Below, one piece after another: positions 46,621 through 58,100 of a stretch of 58,300 bases of DNA (positions are counted from its first letter, which is position 1; every line of letters begins with the position of its first letter). The stretch lies in the NCBI GenBank assembly GCA_902557655.1, contig CACEAZ010000009.1, positions 1-58,300 of the forward strand, given 5' to 3'. The translations under genes and the position numbers were made by a program. Origin of the DNA: an uncultured Bacteroidota bacterium (GTDB lineage Bacteria > Bacteroidota > Bacteroidia > Flavobacteriales > Flavobacteriaceae). A model generated the notes under the pieces. It ran no database searches and was not told the DNA's origin. It saw only the letters and a list, made by a program, of their open reading frames with translations.

Positions 46621-47805
46621 CACTTTCTGAACTTTATCTGCGGCTTCTTTAAATTCAACTGCACTATGGAAGTTTAATCCTGATGAATCGATTATATCTT
46701 TAGCTATTTTTGAATTAGTCCCTTCTAATCTTACAATTATAGGAACAGAAATTTCATCTTTCATATTCTTACAGGCATCAACAATTCCATTTGCCACACG
46801 ATCACATCTTACAATTCCACCAAAAATATTAATTAGAATAGCCTTTACATCGGGGTCTTTCATAATGATTCTAAAAGCTGTTTCTACCCTTTCACTATCA
46901 GCAGTACCACCTACATCTAAAAAGTTAGCGGGCTCACCACCTGCTTGCTTAATTAAATCCATTGTGGCCATTGCTAGTCCTGCCCCGTTTACCATACAAC
47001 CCACATTACCATCTAAATCAACGTAGTTTAATCCTACTTCTTTGGCTTCAACCTCAATTGGGTTTTCTTCCCTAACATCTCTCATTTCAGCATAATCTGG
47101 ATGCCTAAATAATGCATTATCATCAATGGAAACCTTAGCATCAACAGCTAAAATTTTATCATCACTTGTTTTTATTACAGGGTTGATTTCAAAAAGTGAT
47201 GAGTCTGACTTATCATAAGCCTCATATAATGATTTCACAAATTGAATCATTTCCTCTTTAGCATTTCCTTGTAATTTTAGATTTGAGGCAATTTCTTCTG
47301 CATTTAAATCTGTTAAACCCTCTTTTGGACATACATCCAGTGTATGAATCAAGTCAGGGGTATTTTCAGCTACTGTTTCAATATCCATACCTCCCTCTGT
47401 CGAGTACATGATCATATTTTTTGCCGTTGATCTATTTAGAAGTACCGAAATGTAATATTCTTCAACTTCATTTTCACCAGGATAATAAACATCTTCCGCT
47501 ACCAAGACTTGATGAACTTTCTTTCCTTCTGCAGATGTTTGAGGAGTAATCAAATTCATTCCTATGATTTTATCAGAAATTTCATGAACATCATCAATAG
47601 ATTTTGCAAGTTTTACTCCACCACCTTTACCCCTACCACCAGCATGAACCTGAGCCTTTATTACAAAAAAATCTGTACCCGTTTCCTTGTTTAATTGCTT
47701 TGCCTTTTCAACCGCAATATCGGGTGTATTTGCAACATAGCCTCTCTGAATTCTAACGCCAAAACCGTTTAGAATTTCTTTTGCCTGATATTCATGTAAA
47801 TTCAT
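46606..47805 (-). CDS. sucC: Succinate-CoA ligase, beta subunit
   Basis: A 399-residue ATP-grasp subunit of succinyl-CoA synthetase, the substrate-level phosphorylation step of the TCA cycle. It begins MNLHEYQAKEILNGFGV, has the ATP-binding KAQVHAGGRGKGGGVKLA, EINPVIKTSDDKILAVDAK and the C-terminal FLDVGGTADSERV and NIFGGIVRCDRVANGI. The alpha subunit is not adjacent. A -7 element lies 19 nt upstream of the start. Confidence 0.96.
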   Translation of the reverse strand: MNLHEYQAKEILNGFGVRIQRGYVANTPDIAVEKAKQLNKETGTDFFVIKAQVHAGGRGKGGGVKLAKSIDDVHEISDKIIGMNLITPQTSAEGKKVHQVLVAEDVYYPGENEVEEYYISVLLNRSTAKNMIMYSTEGGMDIETVAENTPDLIHTLDVCPKEGLTDLNAEEIASNLKLQGNAKEEMIQFVKSLYEAYDKSDSSLFEINPVIKTSDDKILAVDAKVSIDDNALFRHPDYAEMRDVREENPIEVEAKEVGLNYVDLDGNVGCMVNGAGLAMATMDLIKQAGGEPANFLDVGGTADSERVETAFRIIMKDPDVKAILINIFGGIVRCDRVANGIVDACKNMKDEISVPIIVRLEGTNSKIAKDIIDSSGLNFHSAVEFKEAADKVQKVLETA

Positions 47806-47824
47806 AGATATTTTTTTATGCGAA

Positions 47825-47832
47825 CAAATTTA
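47825..47832 (-). promoter_or_regulatory. Candidate -7 element of sucC
   Basis: The minus strand reads TAAATTTG (TAnnTTTG), ending 19 nt before the sucC ATG at 47805. No clear -33 is present. Confidence 0.38.
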
Positions 47833-47913
47833 GTAAACAAATTAAATTAAGATTATAATGAAGTGGTTAATTTATTATAATTTATCACAAATTTTATATT
47901 ATTTTTACGAACC

Positions 47914-49035
47914 ATGAAAAATATACTATTAATCACTTTATTATTAATCCTTTCGGGCTGTAAATCTGCAGAAGGTCCAATACAGGATGCATTAAAATCT
48001 AATAAATCTAGAATTTCAATCGTAAAGAAAAAAATTAAAAACCATAATATTCAGATAAAACTATCTGTGCTAAATTCAGATAATAGTTTTAAGGATTACG
48101 GTTTTAATATTGACGATGAAAAATATTTCTATCCAGCCAGTACTGTAAAACTTCCAATCGTTTTATTAGCTCTTGAAAAAATTAATGAGTACGAAGATAT
48201 TTCGGTAAAAACTCCGTTCAAGCTTGAGGACGATACGCTAAGTACAACTATGGAAGATGAGATTTATAAAATTTTTACAATTAGTGACAATCAGGCAAAC
48301 AACAGATTATTTGAATTTCTAGGACAAGACTATATAAACGAAAAATTAGATAAAAAGGGCTTTAAAAATTCCAGAATAGTTCATCGTTTGTCAACACCAG
48401 ATTCTGAAAATCTTAGAACAAAGAATGTATTATTCTTTGTGGAAGATTCAACATTAGTATTTAATTCGATCAATAAAAAAGCAAAGAATCTCAAGCTTAA
48501 AAATACAATGTTAGGAAGAGGCTATTACAATAACTCTGGTGAATTTGTTAATAAATCAATGGATTTTTCAAATAAAAATTTTATTTCTATAAATGATTTA
48601 CATGAAATGACTCAGAGATTATTTTATCCTGATAATTTTAAAGAGAAAGAAAGATTTAATCTAACCGAAGATCAATTAGAATTGGTTAAAAAGGCAATGT
48701 CAACTGTTCCAAGCGAATTAAAAAACCTTGACCCTGATGAGTATTCAGATAATTATGTTAAATTCTTTTCTCGAAGAGATGAAAAAACAATGACTAAAGA
48801 TGATGATTTAGAAATTTACAACAAGGTTGGTACAGCTTACGGACAATTAACCGAAACAGCTTTGATTATTTCTAAAAACAATACCATCATTCTTACAGCC
48901 ACAATGACTGTAAATGAGAATCAATACTTAAATGATGACAAGTATGAGTATGACTCTATTGGTATTCCGTTTTTCTCCACTCTTAGCAGGGAAATATTAA
49001 ATCTTATTTTGACTGGTATTTACGAAGTAAACTAG
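47914..49035 (+). CDS. Class A beta-lactamase-fold serine hydrolase lipoprotein
   Basis: A 373-residue predicted lipoprotein (ILLITLLLILSGC, lipid-site Cys16). The fold resembles class A beta-lactamases: YPASTVKLP gives the S-x-x-K pair at residues 76 and 79, TISDNQANN the SDN-type motif at 124-126, and YNKVGTAYG a K-x-G motif near residue 310 where Thr is replaced by Val. It is longer than secreted beta-lactamases and may be a peptidoglycan- or peptide-directed hydrolase rather than a resistance enzyme. It stands alone upstream of the giant gene. Confidence 0.82.
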   Translation: MKNILLITLLLILSGCKSAEGPIQDALKSNKSRISIVKKKIKNHNIQIKLSVLNSDNSFKDYGFNIDDEKYFYPASTVKLPIVLLALEKINEYEDISVKTPFKLEDDTLSTTMEDEIYKIFTISDNQANNRLFEFLGQDYINEKLDKKGFKNSRIVHRLSTPDSENLRTKNVLFFVEDSTLVFNSINKKAKNLKLKNTMLGRGYYNNSGEFVNKSMDFSNKNFISINDLHEMTQRLFYPDNFKEKERFNLTEDQLELVKKAMSTVPSELKNLDPDEYSDNYVKFFSRRDEKTMTKDDDLEIYNKVGTAYGQLTETALIISKNNTIILTATMTVNENQYLNDDKYEYDSIGIPFFSTLSREILNLILTGIYEVN

Positions 49036-49065
49036 TTGCTCTATTGATGTCAACTTTTATTTTTG
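49036..49065 (+). promoter_or_regulatory. Bacteroidetes-type promoter for the giant surface-protein gene
   Basis: A -33 TTG (49036-49038) is followed after 19 nt by the -7 element TATTTTTG (49058-49065). The -7 ends 46 nt before the ATG at 49112, a longer leader than the 16-19 nt seen at other genes here. The promoter starts immediately after the stop of the beta-lactamase-like gene. Confidence 0.55.
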
Positions 49066-49111
49066 TGAAATCAATGATTTAGTCATATTTTAGACTTTCC
49101 ATTTAACTTAA

Positions 49112-52100
49112 ATGAAAAACAAACTAATCATATTTTTTTATTTAGTGTTATGCCTTATTGGCTACACTCAAGAGTTAGTTGTTAATCAGGATCCTCAAGC
49201 TGATATCCCAATAAATCATGCACCAATTAGTGTTGACACTGAGGGTTATATTTATTCTGGTGAAACTAATAATTTTGAATTAAGTGTAAGTGATCAAGAT
49301 GGAGATGAATTAACCTACACAATCATTGATACCCCAACTATGGGATCTGTTATCATTACCAACACCCAGCAGGGTGCTGTCGCAACTTATACACCAAATC
49401 CCAGTTTTACTTCTGGTACTGATACTTTCACATACAAAGCAAATGACGGTTTAGAAGACAGTAATATTGCTCAAGTTAATGTGTACCTACAAGCTAAACC
49501 TGAAATATTACAATGGGGCAATCATTTTGCCACAACTAATGGATATGGGTTTGATTCTGCAAAAGATAATTCTGGAAACATTTATATCTCAGGATATTTT
49601 TATGACTATTCTAATTTCAAAGACGGCACTTCTTTGGACGCTATTTATCCGAATGGAACAAGAGACGGATTTGTTGCAAAATATAATGGTAGTGACGGAG
49701 AGTTATTATGGGTAAATACTTTTGGTTCTGATGGGGAACAAAGCTATGCAAGAAAAGTTTTAGTTTCTGATGATGGGCATGTTATTATAGCCGCTACTTC
49801 CACTGGTGATAATATAGATTATGGAGATCAAAATCCGACAAGTGAACCCGGAAGTATATTTTTAAAATATAACGGTGAATCTGGAGATCTTATATGGAAA
49901 AGTACAGTAGATGGAAATTGGTATGCAAGCGAATACTCTAATCTAATTCTTAAAAATAACGGCAATATACTTTACGTATCCTCTATCGGAAATGAAACCT
50001 GGACAGCCATTGATATAAATGAAAATAATGGATCTATAAATGAATTAGGGTTTTTAGAATGGTGGGGTATATATGCCGTAGAAATAGACAATAATGATAA
50101 TATATATATAACAGGAAGAAAATCGAATAGCAGCGCCGATGACAGAATAACAAAACTTGACTCTAACCTTAATGAAATATGGACTATGACTTTTCCTGAA
50201 AGTGACGGTCCTTATCGACTGGTATACGACGGTGTAAACGATCAAATACATACACTTTTCAGGGGTGCACTTAATCAAAATATAAATCCTTTAGGTGAAG
50301 AAGTAATCGGAGGTAGCCCAAACGGTGGATATTTATTTGCTAGTTACAATACACAAGGAATTCTTCAACTATCACACGCCTTTACAATTAACTCTGTTAA
50401 CAAAATTGATCAAGCAGGTTTAGATATATTTAATGACAAACTAATAATAAGAGGAGAATATGACGGATTCCCTGACTTTGATGTTACTGGTAGTCAATTT
50501 TATCCTGCTGAAAACATAAACAATTACAGTCAGTTCTTATCTATTTATAATTTACAAGGTGGACTTAACCTTACCGGACATTACTATTTTGATTATGGTT
50601 TTGAGACATACTGGTATGAACATGAAGAAACTGATATATATTATGAAAATGATAATCTGATAATTATTGATGATGGATACGGGAGTAATCAACTTAGAAT
50701 GCATAATTACGATGGTACTTCACTAACCTCAGAAAACACAAATCTGTCAGTATACAATGCAAATGATAATCTTAATAATAAATATACAGGCGTTCTTAAA
50801 TTGACCGTTGATGATGAAAATATTAATTTCCCTCCAATTGCAGAAGGTCAAGAAATTACAACAATTCAAAACTCATCCATTGAGATTACTCTGATTGCTA
50901 CAGATGAAGAAAATGATCCTCTAACCTACATTATAGTAGAAGAACCAACAAACGGAACAATAACTATATCGGGTAATCTGGTTAACTACTCCCCTAATAA
51001 CGGTTATTTTGGAGAAGATAGCTTTAGATTTAAGGCAAATGATGGTGTTCAAAATAGTAACACTGCAACCGTGATAATTAACGTTGGATGTATTTTGACT
51101 GACGAAAATATTCAAGAAGCTGTCGAACTCTGGATATCAGATCAAGGTGCTGCCGAAGAAGCCTACGGAAATATTTCTGATTGGGATACAGCATGTATTA
51201 CAAATATGAATGCATTATTTCAAGATTATTCAGAATTTAATGATGACATAAGCAACTGGAATACAAGTAATGTAACAACTATGAATTACTTATTTAATAA
51301 TGCCTCATCATTTAACCAGGATATTGGATCTTGGGATGTAAGTAGTGTTACAACTACAGATAGTATGTTTGCTTATGCAACATCATTTAATCAGGACATC
51401 GGAGACTGGGATGTTAGTAATGTAACCAATATGGGTTATATGTTCGATGGTACCTCAGAATTTAACCAAGATATTTCAAATTGGAATACTTCTAATGTTA
51501 TATTGATGAATCATCTTTTTGGTAACGCTATAAATTTTGACCAAGAATTAAATAATTGGAATGTTGGAAATGTTGAAAATATGCAAAGAATGTTTGATGG
51601 TGCGACCTCATTCAATCAACCATTAAATAATTGGAATGTTGGAAATGTCCAAAATATGGAAAGAATGTTTACTAACGCTTCAAACTTTAATCAAAATCTT
51701 GGTAATTGGGATATTTCAGTTGTACTGGACTTATCATCCATGCTTGATAATTCAGGCTTATCAGTAGAAAATTATGATGAAACACTTATTGGTTGGTCAT
51801 CACAATCTCTTCAAAATAATATTAACCTTGGTGCGGTGGGACTATTCTACTGTGATTCAGTAGCTGAAAGACAAAGTTTAATCGATAATTTTGGCTGGAC
51901 TATTGTTGATGAAGGAATTGACCCTGAATGTGAATCAATTTGTGATTTAGAACTCCCGCAATCAGAATGGCCAGAAAATACAGCTATATTTTGCAGCCTT
52001 GAAAATTTAACTGTTCTTGACTTAAACCAAGGACTAACCACATTAGCAAATTTATGGTATGAAACAGAATCCAGTGAAACACCGATTGCAGAATCTACAC

Positions 52101-55100
52101 AGTTAGTTAACGGAGAAACTTATTATGTATCTAATTATGATCCAGATACTGGCTGCGAATCTGAAAGATTAGGAATTTCTGTTATTTTAGGTGATACCCC
52201 TTCAGCCCCAACTGGCTCAAGTATTCAAACATTCTCTGAAGAAGATGAACCAACTGTTTTAGATCTTGTAGCAGAAGGAGAAAACATTAGATGGTATAAC
52301 TCTTTAACCGATGGTTCATTGTTAGAAAATTCGTATGTTTTAGAAAATAATGAAGTTGTTTATGCATCTCAAACGGTCAACGGATGTGAAAGTGATGAAT
52401 TATTAGCTGTAACCGTTCAAATTGAAGATTCAAGTGTTGATGACCCACCTATTATATCGTCTACAGGTAGTGAAGTATATTGCCCTCAAACACAACAAAA
52501 TATTGTATCATCATTCGATATTAGTGATCCTGATGATACTACTTTGGATGCTCTTTATGTACAAGTTTCACAAGGATATGTTCCTGGTGAAGATGTTTTA
52601 TCTCTTGCGATTCAAATGCCTGGAATTTCAACATCATGGAACGTAACTGAAGGGAAGCTTGAATTAACTGGTGAAAATGGAGAACCTGCACTTATTACAG
52701 ATTTAATTGCTGCAGTTTATGAAATTACTTTCTTCTCAAGTAATCCAAATCCTGTCGATAAGTATTTCTCATTTACCATCGGTGATACAAATTATCTAGA
52801 AGAAACCGGGCATTATTATGAATTTATTAGTCTTGTTGACGTTACCTGGACAGACGCGAAAGAATTTGCTGAAAATTCAACATATTACGGTTTACAAGGT
52901 TATTTGGCAACAATCACAAGTGAAGCAGAAAATCAAATTGCAGCTGTTCAGACTAACGACGTTGGATGGATTGGTGCTAGTGATTTAGCTAATGAAGGAG
53001 ATTGGAGATGGGTTACTGGTCCAGAGGGCTTAGAGAATGGAGGAACTGGTGTTCCTTTTTGGAGCGGAAATGGTGTAAATACAGGCGGTTTCGCTGTTAA
53101 TGGTGAATATAGTAATTGGAATGAACCAAATGAACCTAATAATGCTGGTGAAGAACATTTCGCTCATGTTACATCTCCCAATGTTGGTGATATAGGAACG
53201 TGGAATGACTTACCCAATCCCGCTGCAGGAGGTGGTAATTATCAATCTAAAGGTTATATTGTTGAATATGGAGGTATGCCAGGAGACCCCGATTTAAATT
53301 TATCATCAAGCACAAACTTATTATCTGTTCCCTCAATAGAAATAACTCCATTTTTTGGAATTGAATGTCAAACAGTTAGCCTATCCGCGGTGTCGGAATC
53401 TGGTAATGGATCAGTTTACTGGTTTGATTCTGAAAATGAAGGAGATTCGATTTTCTATGGAACTGAATTTAACCCCGAAATAACGGAAACTACATCTTAT
53501 TGGGTTTCCAATTATGAAAATGGCGAATGTGATACATCTCAAAGAATTGAGATTCAAGCTATAATTAATCCCGGACCCGAAATTGTTACCCCCAATGTTA
53601 CGGTGAACCAAGATTGTTATTCCGTACAAGAGTTGATCGAAGAAGTTTTAATTAGTGATGAGTGTGGATCTGCTAATGTTTCGAATATAACCTGGTCTAG
53701 CGGTGATAGTTTTGGAGATGTTAACGGAATCGGACATTTTGAAGAACCAAGTGGTGGATTTCCTTTTAGTGAGGGTATCATCTTAGCTTCAGGTGATGCG
53801 TTAGTCGCAACTGGACCTAATTCAGGAATTGGAGATGCATCAACGGGTGATTTTGGCTGGCCTGGAGATCCTGATTTAGATAATCTAATTGGAGACAATA
53901 CAAATAATGCTTCAATAATTGAATTTGACTTTGTACCAATATCAAGTAGCTTTAGTTTTAGATTTATTATGGCATCAGAGGAATATGACCAAGGGTCATT
54001 TGAGTGTAATTATTCTGATGTTTTTGCTTTCCTATTAACTCATCCTGACGGAACTGTTTCTAATCTAGCTGTTCTTCCTGACACGGATATTCCTATTGCT
54101 ATAACAAATATTCATCCTGATAACTTTGAATGTGATGCAGCTAATCCAGAATATTTCCATGGTTATACTCCTGTTGGTGAGCCGGATATCGGATATGACG
54201 GTAGAACTATACCGTTAATCGCTAAAGCAGATGTACTTGTTGGTGAAACATATCATATTAAATTGGCTGTTGCTGATGCATCTGATTCTTCATATGATTC
54301 AGCAGTATTTATTGAAGCAGGTAGTTTTGATCTAGGAGTTAATTTAGGTGACGATATTTTAGTTGAAAATGGTGATGCTGAATGTCAGGGTGGAGAAATA
54401 ATTTTAGACACTCAACTAGATCAGGATAATGCTTCATTTATCTGGTATTTAGATGGTGCTGAAATTAGTGATGAAAACAATTCAACACTAAGTGTGTCTG
54501 AAAATGGGATTTACTCTGTAGATGTTGTTATTTCAGAGGATTGTAGTACCAGTGATGAAATTTTAATTGAATTCTATTCACCAGAAATTGTTGAAGACCT
54601 ACCTCAATTAGATGCTTGTGATAATTTTGCTGTTGACGGTGATGCAATATTTGATTTAACAATTCAAAATGAAAATATCTTAAATCAGTTATCTAATAAT
54701 AATTTCACTATTACATATCATGAATTTGAAGATGATGCAATAAATAACACAAACGAGATATTAACACCTGAGACTTATGATAATATTGAACCTTTTTCAC
54801 AAACTATCTACTTTAGATATTATGAAAATACCTATCCAGATTGTTTTCAGGTTTCAAGTTTTATAATAAATACACTTAACCCTCCGGAAGTTATTACTCC
54901 TACTCCTTTGGAAGAATGTGATGATGATTATGACGGTATTGTATCATTCTTTGACCTAACCTCAAAAACAGAAGAAATACTAAACGGACAAACCAATGTT
55001 GAAGTTTCTTATCATGAATTCATTGAAAACGCCGAAAATGGTGAAAATGCTATTACCGAGCTTTATACAAATACAACTGCTGGATTCCAAACTTTGTTTG

Positions 55101-58100
55101 TTAGATTAGAAGATGGTGATTCTGGATGTATTTCAACGACAACTTTGGATTTAATAGTGAATCCGATTCCTGAAGCTATAGTACTAACTCCCTTAGAAGA
55201 ATGTGATGATGACTATGATGGGATTACCTCTTTTGATCTATCTATTTCTGAAAATGAAATAATTGATTTATTAGGTAATTCAGAAAATTCTGGTGAAATT
55301 CTAATCAGTGAATTTACGCATACTATAACCAGTTTTGGTCAAGAAACTTTTGAAACTGAGATCGGAAAAAACTATAGACTTGAAATTTCAGGATCAGTGG
55401 CGGTTAGCGGAAATCCACAAGGTGCAGTAGATGGAGCCTTTTTCACACAAAATTCTGACTTAGCAAATGAAGGTGACCCACTAAATTGGGGATGTAACGA
55501 TGGAATATATAGTTCACTCGTTTGTGATAATCCAAACTTAAGACCGACACCTGATGAGTACGATCCAATAAATCACTCATATAGTTATCCGTTTACTGCC
55601 AACTCGACTTCAATATTTGTTGGTTTTGAGGATAGTTTATATGGTGATAATTCTGGCTCTATTACATTCAAATTGTATGAGTTGACTAATTCTTTAAGCA
55701 TCTCCTTCCATACATCACTTGTAGATGCACAAAATAGTGAAAATGCAATTACAGGTCTTTATACAAATTCAACTGCCGATCTTCAAACCTTATTTGTAAG
55801 ATTAGAAAACAGTCAAACAGCATGTTCTGCTACCACAACATTAGATCTTGTTGTTAACCCAATACCGACAATAATTGTTCCGCCAACATATATAGTTTGT
55901 GATGATAATTACGACGGCGTTGGAACATTTGACTTAAGCTCATTAGATGAAACTATTTTAGACGGTCAAACGGGGGTTAGTATTACTTATTACGAAAATG
56001 AAGAAGAGGCAAATACTGGTATTAGCGCTTTAGAAACTAATTATCAAAACACTGCGGCTAATAATCAAACTATTTTTGTTCGTCTTGAAAATGATCTAAC
56101 AGGTTGCCACTCTGTTACTACCCAAGCACTTCTTGTAAATCCACTTCCGGATGTCATTGTGCCTACTCCAATAGAGGAATGTGATGATGATTATGACGGG
56201 ATTGTTTCCTTCTTTGATCTTTCTGAGCGAACAGAAGAAGTATTAAACGGTCAAACAGGTATTGATGTTACCTATCATGAAAATATTGAAGATGCTGAAA
56301 ACGATGAAAATCCAATTACAGGTCTTTATACCAATACAACTGCTGATCTTCAAACCCTGTTTGTAAGATTAGAAAATAACGACACAGCTTGTTTCTCAAC
56401 CACAACACTTGATCTTATAGTTAATCCAATACCTACTGTTCTTGTACCCCCTGTTAATGTGGTGTGTGATGCTGATTATGACGGGATTACTTTATTTGAT
56501 TTGACATCTCTAGATGAGGTGATTTTAGACGGTCAAACAGATATCAGTGTGTCTTACTATGAAACACAAGAAGACGCAGATGCAGCCACTAATGTTCTTC
56601 CTTCTGAATATGAAAATAGTGTAGCTTTTGAACACACCCTTTTTGTGCGTCTAGAAGATGATGTAACCTCTTGTTATTCTACAACTACTCAGGATTTAAT
56701 AATCAACATACCTGGGGTTATTGAGGTAGAAGATTATCCACTGTGTGATTATACGAACCCTGGTGATGGAGTTGAAGTATTTGACATAACCAGTAAGGAC
56801 GAAGAAATTATCAACGGACAGGATGTTACCTTAACATATTTTAATTCTTTAGAAGACGCTCAAGGGAATGTGAATGTACTTTCCGTAGAAGAATTATCAA
56901 ATTATTCAAATGACGGTTCTACTAATGAAACGATCTTTATAAGACTAGAGCAAAACACTACAGGATGTCTAAGCTTTGGTTCTTTTGATATTATTGTTAA
57001 TCCCCTACCGAATGTTATTGAAAACACCGATCTGGTACAATGTGATATTGATGGTGTACAAGACGGTGTTTCTATATACAATTTAGAAGAAGCTGCAGAA
57101 AATATTGTCATTGGAGATGATCCAGAAAACTATGCACTTACCTTCCACTTATCTCAAGAAGAATTAGAAGCAGGGATCAATGCCATTGAAAATCCTACAG
57201 CTTATGTAAATCAAACTCCTTTACAAAACATTTACTGTAGAGTAGAAAATATAAATACAACTTGTTACACAACCTCTTATTTCTATCTAGAAACTATTTT
57301 CAATCCAATTCCTGATGATGCTGGATTGATTGTTTGTGACAATAGTGAAGGAAATGGAAACGATTACGACGGACTGGGACTATTTACCCTAAGTGATGCA
57401 GATGAATATGTATTGTCATTAATCGTTGCCAATCCAAGCAACGACATTACAGATGCAAGTCAGTTAACCATTGCATACTACGTAAATGAAGAAGATGCGC
57501 TATTAGAGCTAAATCAATTGCCAAACGAATACATTAGTGAAGTACCAGATCAACAGGAAGTTTACTTAAGAGTGGAAAGAGACAATGATTGTTTTGGTAT
57601 AAATTCAATGACACTAGAGGTGTTACCCGTACCTGAGTACAATGAGATTCCAGATGAAATTTTGTGTGCTGATACATCAGGAACCGTTGATATTATTTTA
57701 GAAGATTACGATGCCCAAGTATTGGGAACTCAACCGGCAGAAGGGTATATAATCACCTATCACCTTTCTCAAGAAGATGCTGATTTGGGTGAAAACGCGT
57801 TAGAGAGTCCTTACTCTGTAGTAGATCAAACAAGTATATTTACTCGTGTAGAAGTTGACAATAGTGATCCCTTCACTGTGGGATGTTTTATCTCCAACAT
57901 CAACTTTAACCTTACCGTTGAGCCAAAACCTGTGTTTACGCCTCCTACTCCACTCATTATCTGTGACGATGATGAACTAGATGGCTTTACAACAATTGAT
58001 ATTTCTGTGAAAACAGAAGAAATAATGGCAGGTATAGCAGAAAATATTGTGACCTATCATGAAACGGAACAAGATATGCTTGAGGGGGTCAATGCAATTG

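Noticed and set aside
51233-51757. Regular 75-bp repeats as a possible CRISPR array
   Set aside because: There are no spacers between identical repeats; the units are adjacent, diverged and in frame, and encode BspA repeats.
49467-57111. Several short frames (60-95 codons) on both strands in the right-hand 9 kb
   Set aside because: All are inside the single uninterrupted frame from 49112, whose translation has recognisable domains throughout.
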